The position numbers and the translations under genes are program-made. Shown here piece after piece: positions 8,449 through 16,812 of a DNA stretch of 64,000 bases (positions within the stretch are counted from its first letter, which is position 1; each line of letters starts with the position of its first letter). The notes beneath the pieces are model-generated. The model ran no database searches. It was not told where the DNA came from and was given only the letters and a program-made list of their open reading frames with translations. Source of the stretch: Parerythrobacter lacustris (GTDB lineage Bacteria > Pseudomonadota > Alphaproteobacteria > Sphingomonadales > Sphingomonadaceae); assembly GCF_024626475.1 (NCBI RefSeq), contig NZ_JANKHH010000007.1, forward strand, positions 62,001 through 126,000. Reading direction: 5' to 3'.

Positions 8449-8568
8449 ATCGGAAACCTCGCGAATTATGTTGCACGCGACATAGGGACGGGTGCGCCGG
8501 AATTCGAGCGAATTCCGTGACCGATGTGCTAGTCACAGCGAATGCGAGTAAGCGAGAGGAGAATTCCC

Positions 8569-8841
8569 ATGCCAGCCGGAAAGCCGGGCGATCACCCCCT
8601 CACCGATCTGCTATCCTTTGGCCAATCGGGCTTCGGGCCGGAAGTGGACGATCTGGTCCTCAAGATGTCCAGGCTGAGAGGCTTTCGCGAGGTCAGGGAA
8701 CAGGTGGCGGACATAATGTGGGACCACTGGCCTGCATGGAAGTCCGGCGCGATCGAGGGCGGGGCCGACAAGGCGCATCAGCTGCTGCTCGAGATCTACC
8801 AGCGGATGGACCAGCGACCCCGCCGATTTTATCATCGATGA
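8569..8841 (+). CDS. Small conserved-looking hypothetical protein
   Basis: 90 residues (MPAGKPGDHPLTDLLSFGQ...), soluble, with no recognised domain. The ATG at 8569 is preceded by a strong GAGAGGAG site seven bases upstream, which is why it is preferred over the ATG nine codons earlier. It is likely mostly alpha-helical (LTDLLSF, VDDLVLKMSRL, KAHQLLLEIYQRM). It stands alone between divergent nadA and a convergent membrane protein gene. Confidence 0.6.
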   Translation: MPAGKPGDHPLTDLLSFGQSGFGPEVDDLVLKMSRLRGFREVREQVADIMWDHWPAWKSGAIEGGADKAHQLLLEIYQRMDQRPRRFYHR

Positions 8842-8871
8842 GGCTTCAGGTCGCGCATCCGCGGCTTGGCT

Positions 8872-9645
8872 TCACATGCTGAAACCGGGCGGCAGGAAGG
8901 CTTCCATCGGCCGCTCCCCGCCGGGCGTACCGGCGGTCAGCCATTCGGTCAGCGCATATCCGGCCGGCGAATAGGCGAGCAGCATCGACAGCACGAACAG
9001 CCCGACATTGATGCCCATGCCCCACCAATAGGCCGGATGGACCCGCCCGTCGCGCCGCAGGTCGACCAGCATGCCGATCGCCGGGAAAACGAAGGTCAGG
9101 CAGACCAGGATGGTCCAGGCATTGGGCATGAACAGCGGCGCCGGAAGCAGGCGGCCGAGACCCGGACCGGTGAGGATGCTCATCGCCACCAGCATCAGCC
9201 GCCGGTGCCAACCCGCGTAACGCCGGACCCGCAAGGCCCACAGCGCCAGCCCGCCGAAAGTGAACAGGGCGATCAGGTTGCTGACGAAGAACTCGTTCAT
9301 CGCGAAGAAAAACGGCCCTCCGGTGGTGCGTGCGACGATCACGATGATCATCGTCCCGGCCGTCACCATCAGCGGAATCCACAGATAGGCGAGCTGGCCC
9401 AGCCGCTTATGTAGCTCCCGCTTTCCGCCCGCGATGGTTACATGCTGGGCGAGGTAGAGCCCGATCCAGCCCATGAAGATCATGCCATGCAGGTGATAGG
9501 GCCACGGTGCGCCGAAGCTCGACCGGCCCATCGCCAGATTGAGCGAAAAGCCCGCGATAATAAGTGCCGACATGACGAACGCCATGACGGTGAAGAAGCG
9601 CGTGCCCTCGACCCGCGCGGATTTCGGTGCGGCGATGGTGGCCAT
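8872..9645 (-). CDS. Seven- to eight-segment integral membrane protein
   Basis: 257 residues with seven or eight hydrophobic helices. Conserved-looking features are YHLHGMIFMGWIGLYLAQ near residue 53 and KRELHKRLGQLAYLWIPLMV near 78, a pattern (His-x-His in one helix, Arg-x-Leu-His-Lys-Arg-Leu-Gly at the next loop) shared by a widespread but uncharacterised alphaproteobacterial membrane family. ATG 9645 is chosen over GTG 9651 because the GGGAGG site is correctly spaced only for the ATG. Function unknown. Confidence 0.72.
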   Translation of the reverse strand: MATIAAPKSARVEGTRFFTVMAFVMSALIIAGFSLNLAMGRSSFGAPWPYHLHGMIFMGWIGLYLAQHVTIAGGKRELHKRLGQLAYLWIPLMVTAGTMIIVIVARTTGGPFFFAMNEFFVSNLIALFTFGGLALWALRVRRYAGWHRRLMLVAMSILTGPGLGRLLPAPLFMPNAWTILVCLTFVFPAIGMLVDLRRDGRVHPAYWWGMGINVGLFVLSMLLAYSPAGYALTEWLTAGTPGGERPMEAFLPPGFSM

Positions 9646-9772
9646 CGTCACTCCCTCCCCAGGATTTGACCGGGAGGAAACTAGGCCGCTCGCATAGCGC
9701 GCAATAGGAAGATTTCGACAGCCCGCCTGTTTGGCCGGGCGGCCCTATGCCGCACAGCTACGCCGCCGCCAC

Positions 9773-10489
9773 TCAGCGTTTCGCGTCTTCTCCGTCGAAG
9801 GTCACATTGACCGTCACGTCGCCATAGCCGGCCACCGACAGCGGGATCGCGAGGTTCTGGCGGACGGCCTCTTTCGCTGCCGTGCGGGCCAACGCCAGCA
9901 CCTCGGGGTTGCGGGCAAACACGCTGGCCTTTTCTTCCGCCACCGCGGAATTGTTCCGGATCAGCGCTTCGGCGGCGCCGCCGGTGACGAAATTGCCATC
10001 GGTGAACAGCCGCGCGCTCTTCTCGTCGAGGTTGGGAACGGTGGTCTTGAGCGGCGGGAGCTGCACGTCGAGCGTTTCAGTGGCTGGGTCCCACTGCATC
10101 CGTTCACGCCCGACATTGGCGAGGTTGACGCGGTATTCGACCGTCGCCGGAATGATCATCGCTTGCCGGCTCTTGAGGAAATTGACCCCCAGCACGCCGC
10201 GCTCATCGACGCTTTCGGCCATCACCTCGAAGCGGCTGGAGAATACCGTCAGTTGGTTCTGCTTTTCGAACGCCAGCATGGCGCTGGCCACAGGATCGCC
10301 TTCCTCCTGCTCGAAGAACGCTTTCCAGGTTACGAATGCAAGCGCCGCAATAAGCACGATGACGAGCAGCCATGGAACCGCTTGTACCCGGGCCAGCGAT
10401 TTCTCGCGCTCAGGGCGGGTTTCGAGGGCGACGTTATCAGGTTCGGGGCGAAGGGGGCTCTCGTCCCGCTCTATCGTGTCGTTTGCCAT
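9773..10489 (-). CDS. DUF4230 membrane-anchored protein
   Basis: 238 residues with one N-terminal membrane anchor (about residues 39-58, WLLVIVLIAALAFVTW) after a charged cytoplasmic tail, then a periplasmic DUF4230 domain: KQNQLTVFSSRFEV, MIIPATVEYRVNLANV, LDVQLPPLKT, and a C-terminal region rich in Ala and Arg with ALARTAAKEAVRQNL. The family has no assigned function. A GGAGGACAT site precedes the ATG. It overlaps the end of the upstream MBL gene by 19 bases, so the two are an operon. Confidence 0.85.
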   Translation of the reverse strand: MANDTIERDESPLRPEPDNVALETRPEREKSLARVQAVPWLLVIVLIAALAFVTWKAFFEQEEGDPVASAMLAFEKQNQLTVFSSRFEVMAESVDERGVLGVNFLKSRQAMIIPATVEYRVNLANVGRERMQWDPATETLDVQLPPLKTTVPNLDEKSARLFTDGNFVTGGAAEALIRNNSAVAEEKASVFARNPEVLALARTAAKEAVRQNLAIPLSVAGYGDVTVNVTFDGEDAKR

Positions 10490-11346
10490 ATGTCCTCCGA
10501 ACGCCCGACCTGCCCCCTGCGTTCCAGATCGAGCAGATGCGCCTTGACGCTCATGCCCGCCGCCCCGGTCAGCCGCGGGTCTAGCCCCTTGTACATCAGC
10601 GCCACCATCTCCTCGATTGCCTTGGCGCCTTCGCCGAGCAGGCGCAGGATTTGGCCCTCGCGCTGGCGGCGGTGGCCGATCATGCCGCGCACCAGCTGGC
10701 GCGGCTTGTCGATCGGCGCGCCGTGGGCGGAGTAATAGACCCGGTCGTCGCGCGCCTGGAGCTTGGCGAGGCTCTTCATATAGTCGCCCATGTCGCCGTC
10801 GGGCGGGATGACGACGCTGGTCGACCATCCCATCACATGGTCGCCGGTGAACAGCGCCCCGCTCTCCTCCAGCGCGAAGCACAAATGGTTGGAGGTGTGG
10901 CCGGGCGTGTGCACCGCGCGCAGGGTCCAGCCCCTTCCGATCATCGCCTCGCCGTCTTCCAGCACTCGGTCGGGGGCGTAGGTGGGATCGAAGGCTTCGT
11001 CGGCGCGCGGTTCGACACTGCTCAGCACCAGCGGCGCGCAGCCGACCACCGGTGCGCCGGTCCGTTCGGCCAGCGGCGTTGCGGCGGGCGAATGGTCGCG
11101 ATGGGTATGGGTGCACATGATCGCGATCAGCCGGTCGTCGCCGATACAGTCGAGGATCGCCCGGATATGGTCCTCGTCGTCCGGCCCGGGATCGATAACC
11201 GCCACCTCTCCGGCATTGCCGACAACGTAGGTCTGGGTCCCGGTAAAGGTATAAGGCGAGGGGTTGGGGGCAAGGATCCGGCGAACCAGCGGCTCGGGCT
11301 GCTCGACGAGCCCGGTGGGCCAGGGCTTGGGCGGGATATCGACCAT
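10471..11346 (-). CDS. MBL-fold metallo-hydrolase (LACTB2-like)
   Basis: 291 residues. The metallo-beta-lactamase fold shows THTHRDHSPAA (the HxHxDH zinc motif) near residue 85, HTPGHTSNH near 160, FTGDHVMG near 180 and an SAHGAP block near 215, all in order. The C-terminal 70 residues (REGQILRLLGEGAKAIEEMVALMYKG ... HLLDLERRGQV) are the winged-helix tail found in LACTB2/endoribonuclease-like MBL proteins. The substrate is uncertain (ester, RNA or glyoxalase-type). ATG 11346 begins the conserved part; upstream codons run into a repeat element and are non-coding. Confidence 0.88.
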   Translation of the reverse strand: MVDIPPKPWPTGLVEQPEPLVRRILAPNPSPYTFTGTQTYVVGNAGEVAVIDPGPDDEDHIRAILDCIGDDRLIAIMCTHTHRDHSPAATPLAERTGAPVVGCAPLVLSSVEPRADEAFDPTYAPDRVLEDGEAMIGRGWTLRAVHTPGHTSNHLCFALEESGALFTGDHVMGWSTSVVIPPDGDMGDYMKSLAKLQARDDRVYYSAHGAPIDKPRQLVRGMIGHRRQREGQILRLLGEGAKAIEEMVALMYKGLDPRLTGAAGMSVKAHLLDLERRGQVGRSEDIWQTTR

Positions 11347-11389
11347 GGGTTCGATATGGGGGCTATTCGCCGGGCTGTCGAGATTTCTC

Positions 11390-11470
11390 CCCTCCCGCTT
11401 GCGGGAGAGGGCGGGGGTGGGCATGTGTCGGATATGGCCCACCCCTGGCCCCTCCCGCAGGCGGGAGGGG
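11390..11470. repeat. REP-like inverted pair between the MBL gene and glpK
   Basis: Two palindromic units in opposite orientation. The first is CTCCCGC-TT-GCGGGAG (11392-11407) followed by a GGGGGTGGG tail; the second is CCTCCCGC-AG-GCGGGAGG (11451-11468) preceded by the complementary CCCACCCC tail. The pair forms a BIME-like structure in the leader of divergent glpK, whose ribosome-binding region begins immediately after it. A sequence-related pair lies at 20504-20589. Confidence 0.75.
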
Positions 11471-11483
11471 GACGGAGAAGTGA

Positions 11484-12956
11484 ATGTCCGACCGGTTCCT
11501 GCTGGTGCTCGACGAAGGCACCACATCCACCCGCGCGATGTTGTTTGATGCCCACGGCAAACCGCATGGCAGCGCGCATCAGGCGCTGACCCAGCACTAC
11601 CCGCAGCCCGGCCATGTCGAGCATGATGCGACCGAGATCTGGCACCGCACGCTCGCCTGCGCGCGCGAGATGGTGGGCGAGGCAGGCGGGGCGGACCGGA
11701 TTGCGGCGATCGGGATCACCAACCAGCGCGAGACGGTGGTCGCCTGGTGCAAGCAAACCGGCGAACCGCTCGCCCGTGCGCTGGTGTGGCAGGACCGGCG
11801 CACCGCCGACCATTGCCTGACTTTGCGCGAAGCCGGTCACGAAGAACGTGTCCAGCATAATACCGGATTGCTGCTCGATCCCTATTTCTCCGGCACCAAG
11901 ATGCGCTGGCTGGTCGAGAACGAGCCGGCGGTTGCGGCAGCGGCGCAGGCAGGCACGCTGGCGCTGGGCACGATCGAGAGCTGGCTGGTGTGGAAGCTGA
12001 CCGGCGGCGCGCATCTGTCCGATGCCAGCAACGCCAGCCGCACGCTGCTCCTTCCTCTCGCCGGGGCGCAGTTCGATCCCGCGCTGTGCGATCTGTTCGG
12101 GGTGCCGACTGCGGCGCTGGGCGAGGTGGTCGATACCCACGGCAATTTCGGGTCAACGCTGCCCGAACTGTTCGGCGCACCGATCCCGATCTGCGGGCTG
12201 GTCGGCGACCAGCAATCGGCGACGATCGGGCAGGGGTGCCTATCACCGGGAGAGACCAAAGCGACCTACGGCACCGGAGCATTCATCCTCGCCAACCACG
12301 GCGAGGCGCTCCCGCGCTCGGCGCATCGCCTGCTCGGCACGGTGCTGATGCAGGACCGGGGCAAGCGGACCTATGCGCTCGAAGGGTCGGTGTTCGTTGC
12401 CGGGAGTCTGGTGCAATGGCTGCGCGATTCGCTCGGCCTGCTTGGCACGGCAGCGGAAACCGAAACGCTTGCCCGCTCGATCCCCGACAGCGGCGGGGTG
12501 GTGATCGTACCCGGCCTGTCAGGCCTCGGCGCGCCGCACTGGCTGCCGGAAGCGCGCGGGGTGATCGCGGGGCTGAGCTTCAGCACCGGCCGGGCGGAGA
12601 TCGCCCGTGCCGCGCTCGAGGCGATGGCGCACCAGACCTACGATCTCGCCGCCGCCTTCGCTGCCGACGGGGCGGAATGGACCTCGCTGCGTATCGATGG
12701 CGGGATGAGCGCGAACGACTGGATGGCGCAGGATATCGCCGATTTGCTCGACATTCCGGTCGAGCGGCCCAATTTCGTCGAGACCACCGCGCTGGGTGCG
12801 GCGAAACTCGCGGCGGTCGGCTGCGGGACCTATCCCGATCTCGCCACTGCCAGTGCCGCGATGCGCGGCGGGCTGGGGCACTTCACGCCGATGATGGACG
12901 GGGCAACGCGCCAGCGGCGGCTCGCCAATTGGGAGCGCGCGCTCGCTGCGGTGTGA
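11484..12956 (+). CDS. glpK: Glycerol kinase GlpK
   Basis: ATP-dependent phosphorylation of glycerol to sn-glycerol 3-phosphate in the cytoplasm. The 490-residue, full-length FGGY kinase starts VLDEGTTSTRAMLFD (phosphate-binding loop) and shows NQRETVV, WQDRRT, DASNASRTLLL, GDQQSATIGQGCL, KATYGTGAF and the FGGY signature region GGMSANDWMAQDIADLLDIPVERP. No glpF, glpD or glpR lies next to it. The start is at ATG 11484 behind a CGGAGAAG site that abuts a REP-like pair. Confidence 0.96.
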   Translation: MSDRFLLVLDEGTTSTRAMLFDAHGKPHGSAHQALTQHYPQPGHVEHDATEIWHRTLACAREMVGEAGGADRIAAIGITNQRETVVAWCKQTGEPLARALVWQDRRTADHCLTLREAGHEERVQHNTGLLLDPYFSGTKMRWLVENEPAVAAAAQAGTLALGTIESWLVWKLTGGAHLSDASNASRTLLLPLAGAQFDPALCDLFGVPTAALGEVVDTHGNFGSTLPELFGAPIPICGLVGDQQSATIGQGCLSPGETKATYGTGAFILANHGEALPRSAHRLLGTVLMQDRGKRTYALEGSVFVAGSLVQWLRDSLGLLGTAAETETLARSIPDSGGVVIVPGLSGLGAPHWLPEARGVIAGLSFSTGRAEIARAALEAMAHQTYDLAAAFAADGAEWTSLRIDGGMSANDWMAQDIADLLDIPVERPNFVETTALGAAKLAAVGCGTYPDLATASAAMRGGLGHFTPMMDGATRQRRLANWERALAAV

Positions 12957-12958
12957 AT

Positions 12959-13420
12959 TCAGTAACCCGCGAACGAACGGTTGAGTCGTTCGCGCAGCCG
13001 GTGGACGGCGGACGGCTGCATTTCGAACCCTTCGCGCCATGCCTCGTCGAGCCGCGCGATGCGTGCGTGCAGCGCTTCGGTATCGTGGATCAGTTCGCGG
13101 GTGGGATATTCGAGCAGCGCGAGGTTTGCGCGTTCCGACAGGCGGTCTGCCGGAAGTTTGCTGTAGCGGCGGAGCTGCAGCGCACTCAGCTCGCCGTTGA
13201 AATAGGCGCGGTGATTAAGCAGCCAGGCCAGCACATGCATCACACGTGTTGTCGTGCGCAGACCCTCGACCGATAGCGCCATGCGCACGCGGTCGGCCGC
13301 ATCCCCGGTGTCGCGCACGGGATTGAGGTCGAACACCTGCCGCGCCTCGTCCGCAAGCACGAGCGCTTCGGTGTACAACGCCTCGATAATCGGCTGGCTG
13401 ATGTCGGACGGTCTTCCCAT
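12959..13420 (-). CDS. rcdA: RcdA-like (DUF1465) protein
   Basis: 153 residues, all-helical, matching DUF1465, the family of Caulobacter RcdA. RcdA is a ClpXP adaptor that, with CpdR and PopA, promotes degradation of CtrA at the G1-S transition. Recognisable segments are PIIEALYTEALVLADEARQVFD, MALSVEGLRTTTRVMHVLAWLLNHRAYFNGELS and ERLNRSF at the end. The start is at ATG 13420 with a GGTGGGGGG leader, dropping 11 upstream codons. It converges with glpK, two bases apart. The family match is firm; the adaptor role is inferred from Caulobacter. Confidence 0.85.
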   Translation of the reverse strand: MGRPSDISQPIIEALYTEALVLADEARQVFDLNPVRDTGDAADRVRMALSVEGLRTTTRVMHVLAWLLNHRAYFNGELSALQLRRYSKLPADRLSERANLALLEYPTRELIHDTEALHARIARLDEAWREGFEMQPSAVHRLRERLNRSFAGY

Positions 13421-13453
13421 GCCCCCCACCGCTACGCGCCCCGATTCGCGCAA

Positions 13454-13833
13454 GCTAGCGGCCTGTGGATAGATTTCTGACTCAATATGGGACTGTCCCG
13501 TTGCGGGGCGCTTTTGTTGGCCTCAAGCGCCGGCGCGCGCATCCGCGCGCTTGGCTTTCCTCCGGGGGCCCGACCCCTGCGGGGCCACCCCTCCTGTCGC
13601 GCAGTCGCGCTCTGGCTGCCGCGAACAGATATCTGAAGTTAGGTTGCAGGACAGGCTCCCGGCCCCGTGGGCGCAGCTGCAAACACATCGCTGAAACCTG
13701 GTCGCGGCAGCCAGCGCGCGACCGCGCGCCGCGGCTTATGCCGCGACCCGAAGGGGGCCAACGGCCAACCCAAGGCGGACGGATGTCCGCCGCCCGGCGT
13801 TTGAGGTGCCGATCGCAGATCGGCCAAAACAAA
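13454..13833. other. Structured non-coding stretch
   Basis: 380 bases with no convincing gene; the short frames across it have poor protein-like composition. It contains GGGAC-T-GTCCC (13489-13499) and several GC-rich hairpins near 13525-13550 and 13720-13750. It also contains a 21-base inverted repeat, left arm 13604-13624 and right arm 13702-13722, matching at 20 of 21 positions with a 77-base loop. It sits between the rcdA start region and the end of a DUF465 gene. It could encode a structured RNA or be a decayed mobile element; the sequence alone does not decide. Confidence 0.5.
13604..13722. repeat. Long-armed inverted repeat (21-base arms, 77-base loop)
   Basis: The arms GTCGCGCTCTGGCTGCCGCGA (13604-13624) and its near-complement TCGCGGCAGCCAGCGCGCGAC (13702-13722) differ at one position. 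The repeat lies within the non-coding stretch between rcdA and the first DUF465 gene. Confidence 0.65.
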
Positions 13834-14031
13834 CTACGCAATAATGTCGGGCAGCAGCATGTCCTCGAGGATCGCGATCTGGTCCCTCAGCAGCAGCTTG
13901 CGCTTTTTCAGGCGGGCGATCTGGAGCTGGTCGGTCGATCCGGTGTCGCGCAGCGCGTCGATCGCCGCGTCGAGATCGCGATGTTCGGTACGCAGCAGGG
14001 CTAGCCTCTTGCGCAGCTCCAGTTCGTTCAA
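13834..14031 (-). CDS. DUF465 (YdcH-like) small protein
   Basis: 65 residues, a single helical hairpin typical of DUF465: LRKRLALLRTEHRDLDAAIDAL, a turn (RDTGSTD), then LQIARLKKRKLLLRDQIAILEDML. The LKKRKLLLRDQI block is the family hallmark. The only plausible start is TTG at 14031 behind GGAGAG. Function is unknown for the family. It is divergent from a second DUF465 gene 163 bases away. Confidence 0.83.
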   Translation of the reverse strand: MNELELRKRLALLRTEHRDLDAAIDALRDTGSTDQLQIARLKKRKLLLRDQIAILEDMLLPDIIA

Positions 14032-14194
14032 CGCGCTCTCCGTTCCGACACGATTCGTCGCAAAATTGCCAGTGAACCACCGCTTAGGAAATCATCAGGA
14101 CTTCGCAAGCTAACATTAGTGTGGTTGTATACCTGCCAAGCGGCTCGTCCGCACCGGTCGAGTCGCCTTCGTGGTCACACAGAAGGAGAGCCAG

Positions 14195-14350
14195 ATGGTA
14201 TCGTCTCACGTCGCCGCCCTGAAAACCAAACACGCCCATATCGAAGCCCGGCTTCGCGAAGAAATGAACCGCCCGGCGCCCGACGACACAACCATCCAGA
14301 CGCTCAAGAAACGCAAGCTCCTGATCAAGGAAGAACTTGCCGCGATCTGA
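14195..14350 (+). CDS. DUF465 (YdcH-like) small protein, second copy
   Basis: A 51-residue gene (MVSSHVAALKTKHAHIEARL...). It has the same helical-hairpin layout as the neighbouring minus-strand gene, including the hallmark TIQTLKKRKLLIKEELAAI. The ATG at 14195 has a strong AGAAGGAGAG site. It is followed after 45 bases by ptsP on the same strand and may be co-transcribed with it. Function unknown. Confidence 0.85.
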   Translation: MVSSHVAALKTKHAHIEARLREEMNRPAPDDTTIQTLKKRKLLIKEELAAI

Positions 14351-14395
14351 CGCGAGTCCGCTTCCATTTGCGGCGCGGTGCTTTAGGCTGCGCGC

Positions 14396-16666
14396 ATGAC
14401 CGCAGCCGCCGCCGCCCGCTCGATCCTGACCCAGCTGCACGAGGTGATGGCTTCGCGCATGCACGCGCAGGGCAAGCTGGACCGCGTGGTCGAGATCATC
14501 GGCGAGTCGCTGCACAGCGAGGTGTGCTCGATCTACCTCCTGCGCGAAGGCATGCTCGAGCTGTTCGCCACGCGCGGTCTCAACAAGGAAGCGGTCCACG
14601 TCACCAGGCTGGCGATGGGCGAAGGGCTGACCGGCACGATTGCCGACCGGATCGAGACGCTCAACCTGGCCGAAGCCAAGGCACACCCGGACTTCCAGTA
14701 TCGCCCCGAAACGGGCGAGGACAAGTTCCACAGCTTCGCCGGGGTGCCGATCGTCTATCGCGAGCGGGCGGTGGGTACGCTGTGCGTCCAACATGTCGAG
14801 CCGCGGCGCTACGAGGACATCGAGATCGAGGCGCTGCAGACCACCGCCATGGTGCTGAGCGAACTGATCGCCAACGCTGGCCTCGTCGACGAAGAGCAGG
14901 TGCTCGGACGCAGTGGCGCGCAGACCGGCCCCGTCAGCATCGACGGCCTGCCGCTGGTCAAGGGACTCGCAAGCGGGGTCGCCGTGTTCCACCAGCCGCG
15001 CGTTACCATCGACCAGGTCATGGCGGACGACATCGAGGTCGAGCGTCAGCGCGTCTACCGCGCGTTCGACCGGATGCGCGATCAGATCGACGGCATGACC
15101 CAGCAGGCCGATTTCGGAAAGGGCGGGGAGCACGAGGAGGTCCTTCAGACCTACAAGATGTTCGCCTATGACGAGGGCTGGTCGCGGCGGATCAACGAGG
15201 CGATCGACAGCGGGCTGACCGCCGAGGCGGCGATCGAGCGGGTCCAGCAGCGGACAAGGATGCGGATGCGCGAAATCGACGATCCGCTGCTGGCGGAGCG
15301 GATGCACGATCTGGAGGACCTGTCGAACCGGCTTCTGCGGATCGTCTCGGGCCAGCTCGGCACTGCGGCGACACAGGGCCTGCGACGCGACACGATCCTG
15401 ATCGCCAAGAGCCTCGGCCCGGCGGAACTGCTCGAATACGACCGCCGGCGGCTCAAGGGCGTGGTGATGGAGGAAGGCTCGCTCACCGCGCATGTGGTGA
15501 TCGTGGCGCGGGCAATGGGCATCCCGGTTCTCGGCCGCGCACGCGGCATTCGCGGGATGGTCGTCGAAGGCGATGAAATCCTGCTCGACGGGGACAAGGG
15601 AACGGTTTCGATCCGCCCGGCACAAGCGGTCGCGGATGCGTTCGATACCCGCTTCGCCAAGTCGCGCGAGCGGCAAGCGGTCTATGCCGAGCTGCGCGAT
15701 GTCGAGCCGTTCACCCGCTGCGGCACCCGCATCCAGGTGATGATGAACGCCGGGCTGCGCGACGACCTGTCTAACCTCAATCTTGTCGGCGCCGACGGGA
15801 TCGGGCTGTTCCGGACCGAATTCCAGTTTCTCGTCTCCGCCACCCTGCCGCAGCGCGAACGCCAGTTGCGGCTCTACCGCGACGTGCTCGACGCGGCGGG
15901 GGACAAGCCGGTGATCTTCCGCACGGTCGACATCGGCGGCGACAAGGCGGTGCCCTATCTCAATTCCGCCGAGTCCGAACTGGACGAGAATCCCGCGATG
16001 GGGTGGCGCGCGCTCCGCATGGCGCTCGAGCGTGAAGGCCTGCTGAAAGCGCAGGCGCGTGCCTTGCTGGAGGCGGCAGCGGGCCGGTCGCTCTATGTAA
16101 TGTTCCCGATGATCAGCGAGCCGTGGGAATTCGATGCGGCGAAGGCGGTGTTCGACAAGCAGCTCGAGTTCCTGCGCAAACAGAAGCACTTGTTGCCCGA
16201 ACAGATCCATTATGGTGCTATGTTGGAGGTTCCGTCACTGGCCGAAGTGCTCGACCTGCTGATCCCGCGCGTGTCGTTCCTGTCGGTCGGGACCAACGAC
16301 CTGACCCAGTTCCTGTTCGCTGCCGACCGCGCCAATCCCAAGCTGGCCGAACGCTACGACTGGCTGAGCCCGTCGATTCTGCGTTTCCTGCGGCGGATTG
16401 CGCAGGCGACGGTCGGCCAGCCGGTCGACCTGGGGGTGTGCGGCGAGATGGGTGGGCGGCAGCTCGAGGCGCTCGCATTGATGGGGCTCGGCTTCCGGCG
16501 GTTCTCGATTACGCCGGTTTCGGTCGGGCCGATCAAGGAACTGGTGCGCCAGGTCGATCTCGCTTCGATCACCGAAGCAATGAACCGCTGGCTCTCCAGC
16601 CCGCCGCAGGACATGCGCGCGTCGCTCGCGAAATGGGCTGCGAAGCAGGGCATTGCGATCGACTGA
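14396..16666 (+). CDS. ptsP: Phosphoenolpyruvate-protein phosphotransferase PtsP (enzyme I-Ntr)
   Basis: 756 residues. It is the first enzyme of the nitrogen PTS, which passes phosphate from PEP to NPr and then EIIA-Ntr, regulating rather than importing sugars. Residues 1-165 form a GAF sensor domain (EVCSIYLLREG, GLTGTIADR, FAGVPIVYRERAVGTLCVQH). Then come the PTS enzyme I N-domain, the swivelling phosphohistidine domain with His-366 in SLTAHVVIVARAMGIPV, and a PEP-utilising C-domain with GLFRTEFQFL, MFPMISEPWE and Cys-682 in GVCGEMGG. The family norm is about 750. ptsO/ptsN are not in the window. Confidence 0.96.
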   Translation: MTAAAAARSILTQLHEVMASRMHAQGKLDRVVEIIGESLHSEVCSIYLLREGMLELFATRGLNKEAVHVTRLAMGEGLTGTIADRIETLNLAEAKAHPDFQYRPETGEDKFHSFAGVPIVYRERAVGTLCVQHVEPRRYEDIEIEALQTTAMVLSELIANAGLVDEEQVLGRSGAQTGPVSIDGLPLVKGLASGVAVFHQPRVTIDQVMADDIEVERQRVYRAFDRMRDQIDGMTQQADFGKGGEHEEVLQTYKMFAYDEGWSRRINEAIDSGLTAEAAIERVQQRTRMRMREIDDPLLAERMHDLEDLSNRLLRIVSGQLGTAATQGLRRDTILIAKSLGPAELLEYDRRRLKGVVMEEGSLTAHVVIVARAMGIPVLGRARGIRGMVVEGDEILLDGDKGTVSIRPAQAVADAFDTRFAKSRERQAVYAELRDVEPFTRCGTRIQVMMNAGLRDDLSNLNLVGADGIGLFRTEFQFLVSATLPQRERQLRLYRDVLDAAGDKPVIFRTVDIGGDKAVPYLNSAESELDENPAMGWRALRMALEREGLLKAQARALLEAAAGRSLYVMFPMISEPWEFDAAKAVFDKQLEFLRKQKHLLPEQIHYGAMLEVPSLAEVLDLLIPRVSFLSVGTNDLTQFLFAADRANPKLAERYDWLSPSILRFLRRIAQATVGQPVDLGVCGEMGGRQLEALALMGLGFRRFSITPVSVGPIKELVRQVDLASITEAMNRWLSSPPQDMRASLAKWAAKQGIAID

Positions 16667-16672
16667 CCCGAC

Positions 16673-16693
16673 ATTCGCAAGGGCGAATTCTTT
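16673..16693 (+). terminator. Possible weak terminator after ptsP
   Basis: ATTCGC-AAGG-GCGAAT followed by TCTTTAT, seven bases after the ptsP stop. The stem is only six base pairs and the T tract is interrupted, so it is a moderate candidate. Confidence 0.4.
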
Positions 16694-16812
16694 ATCCCGC
16701 AACATGCCCGTTTCATCGGGTAAGGTGTGAGTCGCAAAATTCCGTCCTTGACAGCAAGGTCGCAGACCTCTTGTCATGCCGCAAAACACAATAAGCCGGG
16801 ACCGCAGACGAA

